Shown here piece by piece: positions 15,640-22,430 of a DNA stretch of 22,430 bases; positions within the stretch are counted from its first letter, which is position 1; each line of letters opens with the position of its first letter. Both the position numbers and the translations under genes were made by a program. Origin of the DNA: JAZRUF01 sp045636205 (lineage in GTDB: Bacteria; Bacillota; Clostridia; Oscillospirales; JAAYXM01); contig JAZTXE010000108.1 in assembly GCA_045636205.1 (NCBI GenBank), positions 1-22,430 of the forward strand, given 5' to 3'. The notes under the pieces are model-generated. The model had not been told where the DNA came from. It saw nothing but the letters and a program-made list of their open reading frames with translations, and made no database searches.

Positions 15640-15668
15640 TTGCAATTTGAGCGGTTTAGTGATAAAAT
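15640..15668 (+). promoter_or_regulatory. Promoter of rpsT
   Basis: TTGCAA at 15640-15645, a 17-bp spacer, TAAAAT at 15663-15668 with an extended -10 TGA. Another TGG-TAAACT box at 15608-15616 lies upstream but lacks a good -35. Confidence 0.65.
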
Positions 15669-15707
15669 AAATCGGTATCATAACAAAGAACTAAGGAGGT
15701 GGACGCT

Positions 15708-15971
15708 ATGCCAAACATTAAGTCCGCAAAAAAGCGTGTAGAGCTGAGCAGTGTTTACGCAGCTCGCAATCAGGCTGCTAAGTCCGAACTGAAGACTTCT
15801 ATCAAGAAATTTGATGCAGCTGTAGAAGCAGGTGGCGAGGCGGCGGCCTCAGCTTATAAAGCCGCGGTTAAGAATGTAGACCGTGCGGTATCCAAGGGTA
15901 TCCTGCATAAGAATACTGCTGCCCGCAAAAAGAGCGCATTGACGGTCAAGCTCAACCAGGCATCCAAATAA
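15708..15971 (+). CDS. rpsT: 30S ribosomal protein S20
   Basis: An 87-aa, lysine- and alanine-rich protein starting M-P-N-I-K-S-A-K-K-R-V, with the later H-K-N-T-A-A-R-K-K-S motif near the C-terminus; both are hallmarks of bS20. It binds 16S rRNA in the body of the 30S subunit. The ATG at 15708 follows a near-perfect AAGGAGGT (15693-15700) by 7 bases; a GTG nine bases earlier overlaps this site and is rejected. It is monocistronic: own promoter, strong terminator, and a divergent gpr. Confidence 0.97.
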   Translation: MPNIKSAKKRVELSSVYAARNQAAKSELKTSIKKFDAAVEAGGEAAASAYKAAVKNVDRAVSKGILHKNTAARKKSALTVKLNQASK

Positions 15972-15990
15972 GTTTTGTATTTTAGCGGCC

Positions 15991-16049
15991 AAAGGCTGTC
16001 TTAGAAGCGCGGAATATATATTCCTTCGCGCGTTTAAGACAGCCTTTTT
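15991..16049 (+). terminator. Long intrinsic terminator after rpsT
   Basis: The outer 13-bp stem AAAGGCTGTCTTA (15991-16003) pairs with 16035-16047. An inner G/C-rich stem (about 16006-16014 with 16021-16031) has a TATATA loop. TTTTT closes it. Confidence 0.9.
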
Positions 16050-16091
16050 AATTTATTTTAAGTATAATTAGACGAGAGTGTGTGAAATTAA

Positions 16092-16568
16092 ATGACAGAT
16101 AATACGCCGAGAAGCTGTTGCTTTACCGGGCATCGCATAATACGTAAGCAGGACAGCGGCGGAATATATGACGCGATTAAAAATGAGATACGCAGCCTGT
16201 CCGCGCGCGGGATTTCAAACTTCATTTCAGGCGGTGCGCTCGGGTTCGATATGCTTGCAGCCGAGGCGGTTTTGGAGCTGCGCGATGGTGAGCTTCCGTT
16301 TATAACCCTTGAGCTGATGCTTCCGTGCGAAAACCAGGCTATCAAGTGGCGTGAGAGCGAGCGTGTAAGGTATATGGATATTATTTCGCGGGCGGACAAG
16401 GTTGGGTATATTTCAAAGGAGTACACGCCCACGTGTATGTCCGAGCGCAATCGAGCGATGGTGGATGCGTCTGAGCACTGCATTGCATATATTTACAAAA
16501 GCTTCGGCGGCACTGCATATACGGTCAGATATGTAAATGAAAGTGATAAGGGGCTTACGCTTATTTAA
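16092..16568 (+). CDS. SLOG-family protein (YpsA / DUF1273-like)
   Basis: A 158-aa protein with the SLOG Rossmannoid pattern: C-C-F-T-G-H-R at residues 9-15, S-G-G-A-L-G-F-D at 46-53, L-P-C-E-N-Q at 77-82, then the R-N-R-A-M-V-D segment and G-G-T-A-Y-T-V-R-Y near the end. SLOG proteins bind nucleotides or nucleotide-derived ligands; YpsA of Bacillus is linked to cell division and stress, but the clostridial proteins are not well defined. The ribosome binding site is weak (GAGAGTG, 16074-16080). A lone TATAAT at 16063-16068 without a clear -35 lies just upstream. It is the first of five co-oriented genes. Confidence 0.85.
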   Translation: MTDNTPRSCCFTGHRIIRKQDSGGIYDAIKNEIRSLSARGISNFISGGALGFDMLAAEAVLELRDGELPFITLELMLPCENQAIKWRESERVRYMDIISRADKVGYISKEYTPTCMSERNRAMVDASEHCIAYIYKSFGGTAYTVRYVNESDKGLTLI

Positions 16569-16614
16569 ATTGAATGTACGTTTTTTATATAAAGGACAGG
16601 AGAAGCAAATTGTT

Positions 16615-17433
16615 ATGGAGACTATTTTTGAAAACATTGGCTTTAAGATTAGCTGTGAGGACGATGTGTACAAGCTTGCAGACTGCGTTCTGAGCAACGG
16701 AAAGATACTGCCGCTTGCAGACGGCGCATATTCGTTCTGGACGGATGAGTCGGGAGCGGAGATTTGGCTGCGCCTTGGGCTTGACCATGAGAAAAAATCC
16801 ACGCAGCTTTTAAATATTGACCCGCACTACCACGGCGACTGCGTTATAAATCTTCGCGTGCGCGAGGAGCTTATCGGCGAGGCGGATGATTTCTTAGACG
16901 GCAAGTACCTGCTTGAAACGCTCGACGGCAGCCAGTTCTTTGCCGCGCGCGTTATGGGCGTAAAGGCTCTGCGTGAGTTCAAGGTGGGTGGGGAGTACAA
17001 CTTCCAACTTTCGATGATACCCCACGGCATAAAGTTCTTTGAGAGTGAGAATGCCTACCGCACGTATTACAATGACGAAAAAACCGTGTTGGGCGCACTT
17101 TTCCCGCGCGGAGTGTATTCACAGCGCTTGGGCGGTGACGGCTTAAAACGCGAGGAGATACTCATGACCGGGTATGTGGGCGAGGTCGGGTATGCCGAGC
17201 TCAAGCACGTGCACGCGGCGAGCGGCGAGGAAAGGCTCGGAAATTTCTGGCAGCTCAAGTGCGAGACGCTTATGGGGTATATTGACATCCCTGCCGCTGC
17301 AGAGCAGGATATGTTTGAGCATGTAAAGCGCTGCATGGAAGGCGGCGAGGCGGTGGTTAGCGTGTTCGGAACGCTCAGCGCGCTCGTGGTCGTGCGTGCG
17401 CCGGATGCGGAAAAAACTTCTGAGGATGTTTGA
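16615..17433 (+). CDS. Hypothetical protein, 272 aa, unrecognised
   Basis: I do not recognise a family. The protein is soluble, mixed alpha/beta and acidic, with no signal peptide or membrane helix. Visible features are an aromatic stretch W-T-D-E-S-G-A-E-I-W-L (about 43-53), a D-P-H-Y-H-G-D segment (70-76) and a C-terminal half with many Gly-Glu turns. ATG 16615 is preceded by AGGAG at 16598-16602, 12 bases away; a longer frame reaches back to 16537 but overlaps the upstream SLOG gene by 32 bases and has no better site. It sits 46 bases after the SLOG gene and ends 5 bases before the ABC-F start, so it is probably co-transcribed with both. The size suggests a conserved lineage-specific protein. 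Confidence 0.75.
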   Translation: METIFENIGFKISCEDDVYKLADCVLSNGKILPLADGAYSFWTDESGAEIWLRLGLDHEKKSTQLLNIDPHYHGDCVINLRVREELIGEADDFLDGKYLLETLDGSQFFAARVMGVKALREFKVGGEYNFQLSMIPHGIKFFESENAYRTYYNDEKTVLGALFPRGVYSQRLGGDGLKREEILMTGYVGEVGYAELKHVHAASGEERLGNFWQLKCETLMGYIDIPAAAEQDMFEHVKRCMEGGEAVVSVFGTLSALVVVRAPDAEKTSEDV

Positions 17434-17438
17434 TAGCA

Positions 17439-19325
17439 ATGGTTGACCTTTCAGTAAGCGGGTTAAATAAATACTACGGTGAGCATCACGTGTTGCGCGA
17501 TGTGTCCTTCGCGGTGCAGCGCGGTGAGCGGGTAGGCATGGTCGGCGGAAACGGAACCGGAAAGACGACGCTTTTTAAGATACTTTCCGGTGAGCTTGAC
17601 TATGACAGCGGTGAGATTGCAACACCTGCGGGTGTGCGCGTGGCGATGATTGAGCAGATACCCAAGTACCCGCCCGAGTACACGGTTGAGCAGGTGCTCA
17701 GGACCTCGTTTGCAGAGACCCAGGCGCTTGCAGAAGAGCTGCGTGCGCTCGAGGAGCGTATGGCGCAGGGCGATGCGGGTGAGGACGTGATGCGAGGCTA
17801 CAGTCAAAAGACCGCGCGGTTTGAGCATTTAGGCGGGTATGACACTGAGGTTGCGCTTAATATGACGACGGTGGGCCTGGGTATAACACCGGCTATGCGC
17901 TCTCAGTTTTTCTCGCGCCTTTCAGGCGGTGAAAAGACGCGGATAAGCCTGGCGCAGGCGATACTCAAAAAGGCGGATTTACTGCTGCTTGACGAGCCGA
18001 CAAACCATCTGGATATGGACGCGGTCGAGTGGCTTGAAAATTACATATCCAAGTACGAGGGGACGGTAATTGTTATCTCCCATGACCGTCTGTTTTTAGA
18101 CAGATGCGTGACGCGCATTATTGAGATGACCGACACAGGCGGCGTGGAGTTCTATGCGGGGAATTACAGCTTCTACGTCAAGGAGCGTCAGGAGCGGTTT
18201 GACGCGCAGATGAAGAAGTACTTAGCTGAGCAGAAAAAGGCGGCGGAACTTCAGTTTACAGCTAACCGCATGCACGGCTGGGGCATGGGAAACAAGAAGC
18301 TGCAGGTGCGCGCTTTTGCGATTGAAAAGCGCATCGAGCGCATTACAAAGACTGAAAAGCCGCAGGACAAGCGGCGTACTCTCCGCGGAAGCTTTACCAG
18401 CCGTGAGTTCTACGGCGACCGCCTTATGGAAGCCAAGGGGCTTGGGCTTACGCTTGGCGATAAGAGGCTCTTCGAGGAGCTGACGTTTCAGGTACAGGGC
18501 GGCGAGAAGATTGGTCTTATAGGCGATAACGGCTGCGGGAAGACCTCACTTTTAAAGGTGATTTGCGGTGAGATACCGCCGGACCACGGGTACGTCAGGT
18601 TTGGACCGACGGTGAAAATCGGCGTACTGCCGCAGAATATAGAGTTTGAGGACGAGAGCCGCAATCTGGTGGACACGCTCATTTACGAGCTTAACATGAC
18701 CCCACAGACCGCCAGAAACCACTTGGCGGCGTTTGATTTTACCGGAGATGAGGTCTTTGACCCAGTTTCCACGCTCTCGGGCGGTGAGAGAAGCAGGTTA
18801 AAGCTTTGCATACTCATGTGCGCCAAGGTCAATTTCCTTATTCTTGGCGAGCCGACGAACCATCTGGACATACCCACGCGTGAGTGGATAGAGGATGCGG
18901 TCGAGCAGTTTGACGGCACGCTTCTTTTCGTATCGCATGACAGATATTTTATAAATAGGTTCGCAAACCGTATCTGGCATATGACGTCCGACGGTGTTGA
19001 GGACTGGCACGGTGGCTTTGAGGAGTACCGCCGTGCGGTTAGCGAGGGAAAGATTGAGGATGTGAAAACTCAAACACCCGCGCCTGAAAAGGAAAAGAAA
19101 GAAAAGCCAAAGGATACCAGCCGTGCCGCGCGTGCTGCGGAAAAGCGCGCGGGGATAATTGAGCGCGAGATAGGCGCATGCGAGGAAAACCTAAAGGCGC
19201 TTGAGGCAGAGATGGAGGAAAAGGCGACCGATTACGGCGAGGTCGAGCGCATTTACCGTCAGATGGAGGAGCTAAAGGCGCACATTTCAGAGCTCTACGA
19301 AAAATGGGAGCAGGAAATGATGTGA
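17439..19325 (+). CDS. ABC-F family ATPase (translation factor type)
   Basis: A 628-aa protein with two ABC domains and no membrane segment. Domain 1 has Walker A G-G-N-G-T-G-K-T-T (36-44), L-S-G-G-E (161-165), Walker B L-L-L-L-D-E-P-T-N-H-L-D (Asp185, Glu186) and switch His215. A charged linker follows (about 235-325). Domain 2 has Walker A G-D-N-G-C-G-K-T-S (362-370), L-S-G-G-E (446-450), and His500. Walker B 2 reads F-L-I-L-G-E-P-T-N-H-L-D, with Gly470 in place of the magnesium-binding Asp. A C-terminal coiled coil (about 560-627) follows. ABC-F proteins bind the ribosomal E site; some rescue stalled ribosomes, some give antibiotic protection. YdiF/Uup-like housekeeping function is the likelier reading. 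ATG 17439 is favoured over an in-frame TTG at 17430 that overlaps the previous stop. Confidence 0.93.
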   Translation: MVDLSVSGLNKYYGEHHVLRDVSFAVQRGERVGMVGGNGTGKTTLFKILSGELDYDSGEIATPAGVRVAMIEQIPKYPPEYTVEQVLRTSFAETQALAEELRALEERMAQGDAGEDVMRGYSQKTARFEHLGGYDTEVALNMTTVGLGITPAMRSQFFSRLSGGEKTRISLAQAILKKADLLLLDEPTNHLDMDAVEWLENYISKYEGTVIVISHDRLFLDRCVTRIIEMTDTGGVEFYAGNYSFYVKERQERFDAQMKKYLAEQKKAAELQFTANRMHGWGMGNKKLQVRAFAIEKRIERITKTEKPQDKRRTLRGSFTSREFYGDRLMEAKGLGLTLGDKRLFEELTFQVQGGEKIGLIGDNGCGKTSLLKVICGEIPPDHGYVRFGPTVKIGVLPQNIEFEDESRNLVDTLIYELNMTPQTARNHLAAFDFTGDEVFDPVSTLSGGERSRLKLCILMCAKVNFLILGEPTNHLDIPTREWIEDAVEQFDGTLLFVSHDRYFINRFANRIWHMTSDGVEDWHGGFEEYRRAVSEGKIEDVKTQTPAPEKEKKEKPKDTSRAARAAEKRAGIIEREIGACEENLKALEAEMEEKATDYGEVERIYRQMEELKAHISELYEKWEQEMM

Positions 19326-19351
19326 TTTCACGACGGCGACGAGGTGTTATT

Positions 19352-20125
19352 ATGGGGAAAATTACTAAATTGCATATTGCGTGTGGGCTCGCGGTTGCCG
19401 CGGTTGGCGGGATATTGCGGATATTTTACATGATGTTTTTGCCCACGTTTATGATTATAGCGGGCGTTGCATGGGCGATATACGGTGCGGTCGGACTATT
19501 TGCTGAGCGAGGGGTGCGTTTGGCGGTATGGCTTAGATTTGCCTATAGGATAGGGCTTGTGTGCGTGGCGGTCTCGTTTATCATAGTGCAGGGAATTATA
19601 ATATCAAATGATAACACGGATGCCAGCGGTGATGAGCGATACATAATTGCGCTGGGTGCGGGGCTTTACGGTGACGTGCCGAGCATGGTGATGGCATCGC
19701 GCATGGATGCGCTTGAGGAGTACATGGCTGAGAACCCGCAGGCGATTGCGATTGTAACAGGTGGCCAAGGCGATATTGAGACGATAACCGAAGCCGAGGC
19801 GTTTCGGCGCGGTCTTGAGGATGCGGGAATCCCTGCATCACGTATAATAATTGAGGACAAGGCGCTCAATACCGCGCAGAATCTTGAGTATTCAGCGCGC
19901 ATTATAAAAGAGCGCGAGGGAAGCCTTGATGTTTCGTGCGCGGTGCTGACAAACGAATTCCATTTGTGGCGCGGAAAATACCTTGCGCGTAGTGTCGGGA
20001 TTGATGCGACCGGGATTGCGGTAAAATCGCCCAGGCTTGATTTACTGCTGCAGTACCACCTGCGCGAGTATTTTTCAGTGGTAAAGATGCTCATAGGTCT
20101 CGGTGGCTGGGATTTCAGTTTTTAG
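19352..20125 (+). CDS. YdcF/SanA-like (DUF218) membrane protein
   Basis: A 257-aa protein. The first about 90 residues contain three predicted membrane helices (about 5-25, 28-50, 65-87). The rest is a DUF218 domain: I-I-A-L-G-A-G-L-Y-G-D near 97-107, M-A-S-R-M-D-A-L near 112-120, V-T-G-G-Q-G near 135-140, E-A-E-A-F-R-R-G-L, and an E-D-K-A-L-N-T-A-Q-N-L motif. This family is tied to envelope functions (SanA, ElyC, YdcF), but its reaction is not settled. GAGGTG at 19341-19346 lies 5 bases before the ATG; an earlier in-frame ATG at 19304 is inside the ABC-F gene. It follows ABC-F by 26 bases and precedes YihY by 20 bases, so all three are likely in one transcript. Confidence 0.88.
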   Translation: MGKITKLHIACGLAVAAVGGILRIFYMMFLPTFMIIAGVAWAIYGAVGLFAERGVRLAVWLRFAYRIGLVCVAVSFIIVQGIIISNDNTDASGDERYIIALGAGLYGDVPSMVMASRMDALEEYMAENPQAIAIVTGGQGDIETITEAEAFRRGLEDAGIPASRIIIEDKALNTAQNLEYSARIIKEREGSLDVSCAVLTNEFHLWRGKYLARSVGIDATGIAVKSPRLDLLLQYHLREYFSVVKMLIGLGGWDFSF

Positions 20126-20145
20126 ACGGTGAAGAGGTGTTTTAA

Positions 20146-21027
20146 ATGTTCGAGCGAATTCTTCAGATAAAAGAGAGTGACGGGCGGATAAAGTACATGC
20201 TAAAGAGCGTCACTGCGCGAATATATGAGCACAACATATCTCAGGCGGGCGGTCAGCTTGCCTTTTTCCTGATGCTCTCGACGTTTCCGTTTCTGATATT
20301 TTTAAACACACTTATCGCATCATTTAACATATCGACCAAGATGATTGAGTCGTTTCTTGCGCCGATTTTCCCTTCCGAGATTGTCAGCCTGATAAGCACG
20401 TATGTTGAGTATATTTCAAATAACCGCAGCGTCGGGCTTCTGTCAATCGGTATTGTTGCGACGGTGTTTTCCGCCTCAAAGGCGGTGCGTGCGCTCTCTC
20501 GCGCGCTCAATTTCGCACACGGTACAAGGGATAGGCGGAGCTTCTTCGGGGAGATTTTATTTTCCATGTTACTTATTCTCGCGGTCGGGGTTATGATAAC
20601 GGTTATGATAGTCATTGTCGCCTTCAGCACGGATTTTGTCGAAACCGTTGCGCGCGGGATGCGGATTCCGACGATACTTATAAATATCGTGGACGCATGG
20701 CGGTGGGTGACGTTTGCCGCGGTCATGTTCTTCTTCCTATGCCTGATGTACAAGTTTGTACCCGGGATTAAGCTCAAATTCCGCGAGGTGATGGCGGGAA
20801 CCGTGTTCTCCATGGTGGGCTTTTTGGTGCTGACAGTGGGCTTTTCAGCCTATGTTAAGTATTTCATGCGGAATTCCGCACTCTACGGTACAATTGGTAC
20901 GGTTATAGTGCTGATGTTCTGGCTGTATATAGTGAGCATGATAATAGTCGTCGGTGCAGAGATAAACGGCGCGATAAAGGCGATGCCTGAAAGACTAAGA
21001 CGAAAAAATAGTCTTGACAAAAAGTAA
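20146..21027 (+). CDS. YihY/BrkB-family inner-membrane protein
   Basis: A 293-aa protein with six predicted membrane helices (about 35-60, 92-115, 137-165, 182-205, 218-240, 250-275). The family motifs A-G-G-Q-L-A-F-F-L-M-L-S-x-F-P (34-48), the S-A-S-K-A-V-R-A-L-x-R-A-L-N segment and the end block Y-G-T-I-G-T-V-I-V-L-M-F-W-L-Y are all clear. The UPF0761/YihY family is found in most bacteria; its role is unknown and it is not a proven RNase BN. GAGGTG at 20134-20139 lies 6 bases before the ATG. No terminator follows; the trpB T-box promoter begins inside the last codons (TTGACA at 21014-21019). Confidence 0.93.
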   Translation: MFERILQIKESDGRIKYMLKSVTARIYEHNISQAGGQLAFFLMLSTFPFLIFLNTLIASFNISTKMIESFLAPIFPSEIVSLISTYVEYISNNRSVGLLSIGIVATVFSASKAVRALSRALNFAHGTRDRRSFFGEILFSMLLILAVGVMITVMIVIVAFSTDFVETVARGMRIPTILINIVDAWRWVTFAAVMFFFLCLMYKFVPGIKLKFREVMAGTVFSMVGFLVLTVGFSAYVKYFMRNSALYGTIGTVIVLMFWLYIVSMIIVVGAEINGAIKAMPERLRRKNSLDKK

Positions 21028-21042
21028 ACCTGTGCGTATAAT
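21014..21042 (+). promoter_or_regulatory. Consensus promoter for the trpB T-box leader
   Basis: TTGACA (21014-21019), a 17-bp spacer, TATAAT (21037-21042): a perfect match. The -35 codes for Leu-Asp-Lys at the end of the yihY gene. Transcription should start near 21049. Confidence 0.85.
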
Positions 21043-21048
21043 GATAAA

Positions 21049-21334
21049 AAAGGAATATTTTAAACCGTTGAAGCGGAGATAACGGCGGCGATGCTCTTTC
21101 AGAGAGCCGGGGGTAGCTGAGAACCCGGCAGAAAACAAACCGTCAAATGGACCGCAGAGGGCGCAGTCAAAGGCATAAGGAATGGCCGAGTATTCTGCGA
21201 CGTTGGGCACGCGTGAGTTGCCGGGGGTATGTTGGTATCCCGCAAAGTGTGTGGCATTCACAAATCAAGGTGGCACCGCGGATAAGATGTTTATTCGTCC
21301 TTGGCAGACAGTATAGGTCTGTCAAGGATTTTTT
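21049..21334 (+). promoter_or_regulatory. Tryptophan T-box riboswitch with terminator, upstream of trpB
   Basis: A T-box leader senses uncharged tRNA. Stem I is visible: GCGG (21073-21076) pairs with CCGC (21152-21155) and ACGG (21082-21085) pairs with CCGT (21140-21143). These enclose an AGATA loop-E strand and the specifier TGG at 21148-21150 followed by A, so it reads tRNA-Trp. The AGAGAG bulge (21101-21106) and the distal stem GCCGGG/CCCGGC (21106-21111 with 21124-21129) are in place. The conserved T-box AAGGTGGCACCGCG is at 21267-21280. AAGG of this box can pair with CCTT of the terminator arm to form the antiterminator. Low Trp-tRNA charging would then allow read-through into trpB. Confidence 0.93.
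21298..21334 (+). terminator. T-box regulated terminator
   Basis: A 12-bp stem, 21298-21309 with 21317-21328 (one G-U pair), a 7-nt loop, then TTTTTT at 21329-21334. The left arm is shared with the antiterminator. Confidence 0.92.
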
Positions 21335-21352
21335 ATTTCGGAGGTTATTTAT

Positions 21353-21391
21353 ATGATACGTCTTACAAAACGATGGCGACTCGGGAAATAA
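21353..21391 (+). CDS. Possible 12-aa leader peptide with one Trp codon
   Basis: After the T-box terminator, GGAGG (21340-21344) is followed 8 bases later by ATG and a frame coding for MIRLTKRWRLGK, then TAA. One codon is TGG. The stop lies 53 bases before the trpB ATG, which has its own GGAGGA site. The strong site and correct spacing argue that it is translated. It could be a leader peptide tuning trpB expression, in the manner of the Trp-rich leader peptide of the Bacillus anti-TRAP operon, or a chance ORF. I see no clear structure masking the trpB site. Confidence 0.45.
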   Translation: MIRLTKRWRLGK

Positions 21392-21444
21392 AAGAAGGTT
21401 ATACGGATACAGATTTTAAACTTTGATTATGGAGGATATATAAA

Positions 21445-22430
21445 ATGATTTTTAACAATGTAGATTTTGATACTTATTTTAAAAACTACCCCGACGAGAA
21501 CGGATATTTCGGCAAATACGGCGGCGTATTTATTGAGGAAAACTTAAAAAAAGCGATGGAGGAGATTACCGAGGCGTATTTTACGATATGCAAATCCTCA
21601 AAGTTTATAAGCGAGCTTCGCCGCATCCGCAAGGAGTTTCAGGGGCGACCGACACCGATTTCGCATTTGGAGCGTCTTTCCGGGACTCTCGGCAATGTTC
21701 AGCTTTATGTAAAGCGTGAGGACTTAAACCACACGGGCGCACATAAGTTAAACCACTGCATGGGCGAGGCGCTTCTTGCAAAGTACATGGGCAAGAAAAA
21801 GCTCATTGCAGAGACCGGTGCGGGTCAGCACGGTGTTGCGCTTGCGACTGCGGCGGCATACTTCGGTCTTGAGTGCGATATTTACATGGGCGCGGTGGAT
21901 ATTAAAAAGCAGGCACCCAACGTTGCGCGAATGAGGATTTTAGGAGCAAACGTAGTAGAGGTTACCCACGGTCTTGCAACGCTCAAGGAAGCGGTTGACG
22001 CGGCGTTTGAGGCGTACAGCAAGGAGTACAAGGACGCTATTTACTGCATCGGCTCGGTGCTCGGCCCGCATCCGTTCCCGATGATGGTGCGCGATTTCCA
22101 GAGCGTTATCGGAATTGAGGCAAGAGAGCAGTTCCTTGATATGACGGGCGAGCTGCCCGATGCCGTTGTCGCCTGCGTTGGCGGCGGCTCTAACTCTATG
22201 GGAATGTTCGCGGGCTTCCTTAACGACCCGGTTGAGATATACGGCGTTGAGCCGCTCGGCAGAGGAACGAAGCTTGGCGACCACGCGGCAAGCCTCTCCT
22301 ACGGCGAAGAGGGAATTATGCACGGCTTTAACAGCATAATGCTCAAGGATGAGAACGGCGAGCCTGCCCCGGTTTACACGGTGGCAAGCGGGCTTGACTA
22401 TCCCTCCTCCGGCCCTGAGCACGCATTCCT
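21445..22430 (+). CDS. trpB: Tryptophan synthase beta chain (3' end outside window)
   Basis: 328 complete codons are open to the window edge; the family is about 390-400 aa, so some 70 residues are missing. The PLP motif H-T-G-A-H-K has Lys101; E-T-G-A-G-Q-H-G follows with Glu123 at the same 22-residue distance as Lys87/Glu109 of the Salmonella enzyme. The phosphate-binding loop C-V-G-G-G-S-N-S, G-P-H-P-F-P and the G-L-D-Y-P-S-S-G-P-E-H segment are present. TrpB joins indole and serine to make tryptophan, normally in an alpha2-beta2 complex with TrpA. Two small departures are L-N-H after the PLP Lys (usually I-N-N or T-N-Q) and G-R-G-T-K-L-G-D-H in the COMM-adjacent region. GGAGGA at 21431-21436 sets the start. 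It is controlled by the Trp T-box and is the first gene after it. Confidence 0.96.
   Translation, partial: MIFNNVDFDTYFKNYPDENGYFGKYGGVFIEENLKKAMEEITEAYFTICKSSKFISELRRIRKEFQGRPTPISHLERLSGTLGNVQLYVKREDLNHTGAHKLNHCMGEALLAKYMGKKKLIAETGAGQHGVALATAAAYFGLECDIYMGAVDIKKQAPNVARMRILGANVVEVTHGLATLKEAVDAAFEAYSKEYKDAIYCIGSVLGPHPFPMMVRDFQSVIGIEAREQFLDMTGELPDAVVACVGGGSNSMGMFAGFLNDPVEIYGVEPLGRGTKLGDHAASLSYGEEGIMHGFNSIMLKDENGEPAPVYTVASGLDYPSSGPEHAF

Noticed and set aside
19304..19351. Earlier ATG for the YdcF-like gene, inside the ABC-F gene
   Set aside because: The ATG at 19352 has GAGGTG at proper spacing and directly precedes the membrane-helix region; the extension is an arginine-rich artefact.
21940..22422. 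160-aa open frame on the minus strand
   Set aside because: Antisense to trpB, which is certain from motifs.
1..22430. Search by eye for CRISPR arrays, tRNA or rRNA genes, insertion sequences or prophage genes
   Set aside because: No regularly spaced direct repeats, no transposase or phage-type proteins and no rRNA or tRNA-like sequence were seen; the only structured RNA is the T-box.

Overview
The window looks like chromosomal DNA of a spore-forming, probably gut-associated member of the Clostridia. The evidence is a germination protease (gpr) divergent from rpsT, strong AGGAGG-type ribosome binding sites, a tryptophan T-box riboswitch, TTGACA/TATAAT-type promoters, a DUF6472-type miniprotein and S-layer homology (SLH) repeats. 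Assignment to a genus is not possible from sequence alone. I saw no rRNA or tRNA gene, insertion sequence, prophage or CRISPR array.

Region 1 (1-8080, all plus strand) is surface and uptake related. It holds the C-terminus of an SLH protein, a lipoprotein solute-binding protein, a 58-aa DUF6472-like miniprotein with an EamA-type exporter, a Gfo/Idh/MocA dehydrogenase with its own near-consensus promoter, a second paralogous solute-binding lipoprotein, and a 525-aa tandem amidohydrolase whose first half has lost its metal ligands. Most units end in a clear intrinsic terminator. Neither binding protein has a permease or ATPase gene beside it here.

Region 2 (8101-12280) is a compact amino-sugar/D-peptide locus. 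A minus-strand operon nagA > acyltransferase (GNAT_C-like) > M55 D-aminopeptidase is read from a promoter at about 11377-11405. A second M55 paralogue is read divergently from a promoter 17 bp away. Both transcription units end in bidirectional terminators. A cell-wall or muropeptide salvage role is my inference.

Region 3 (12324-14640) has a LacI-family regulator divergent from a small 86-aa ORF and an EamA-type transporter. The small ORF reads like the two ends of a GH39-type glycosidase joined together. A 15-bp palindrome between the two promoters is a candidate operator.

Region 4 (14650-21027) is core genome: gpr divergent from rpsT, then a five-gene co-oriented run of a SLOG/YpsA-like protein, an unrecognised 272-aa protein, an ABC-F ATPase with an unusual second Walker B, a YdcF-like membrane protein and a YihY-family membrane protein.

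Region 5 (21014-22430) starts with a perfect TTGACA-N17-TATAAT promoter embedded in the end of the yihY gene. It drives a T-box leader with a TGG (Trp) specifier, a terminator, a 12-codon leader peptide containing one Trp codon, and then trpB, which runs off the window. No other trp gene is visible. The most interesting items are the nagA/acyltransferase/double-M55 locus, the half-dead tandem amidohydrolase, the apparent internally deleted glycosidase, and the two-layer leader upstream of trpB.
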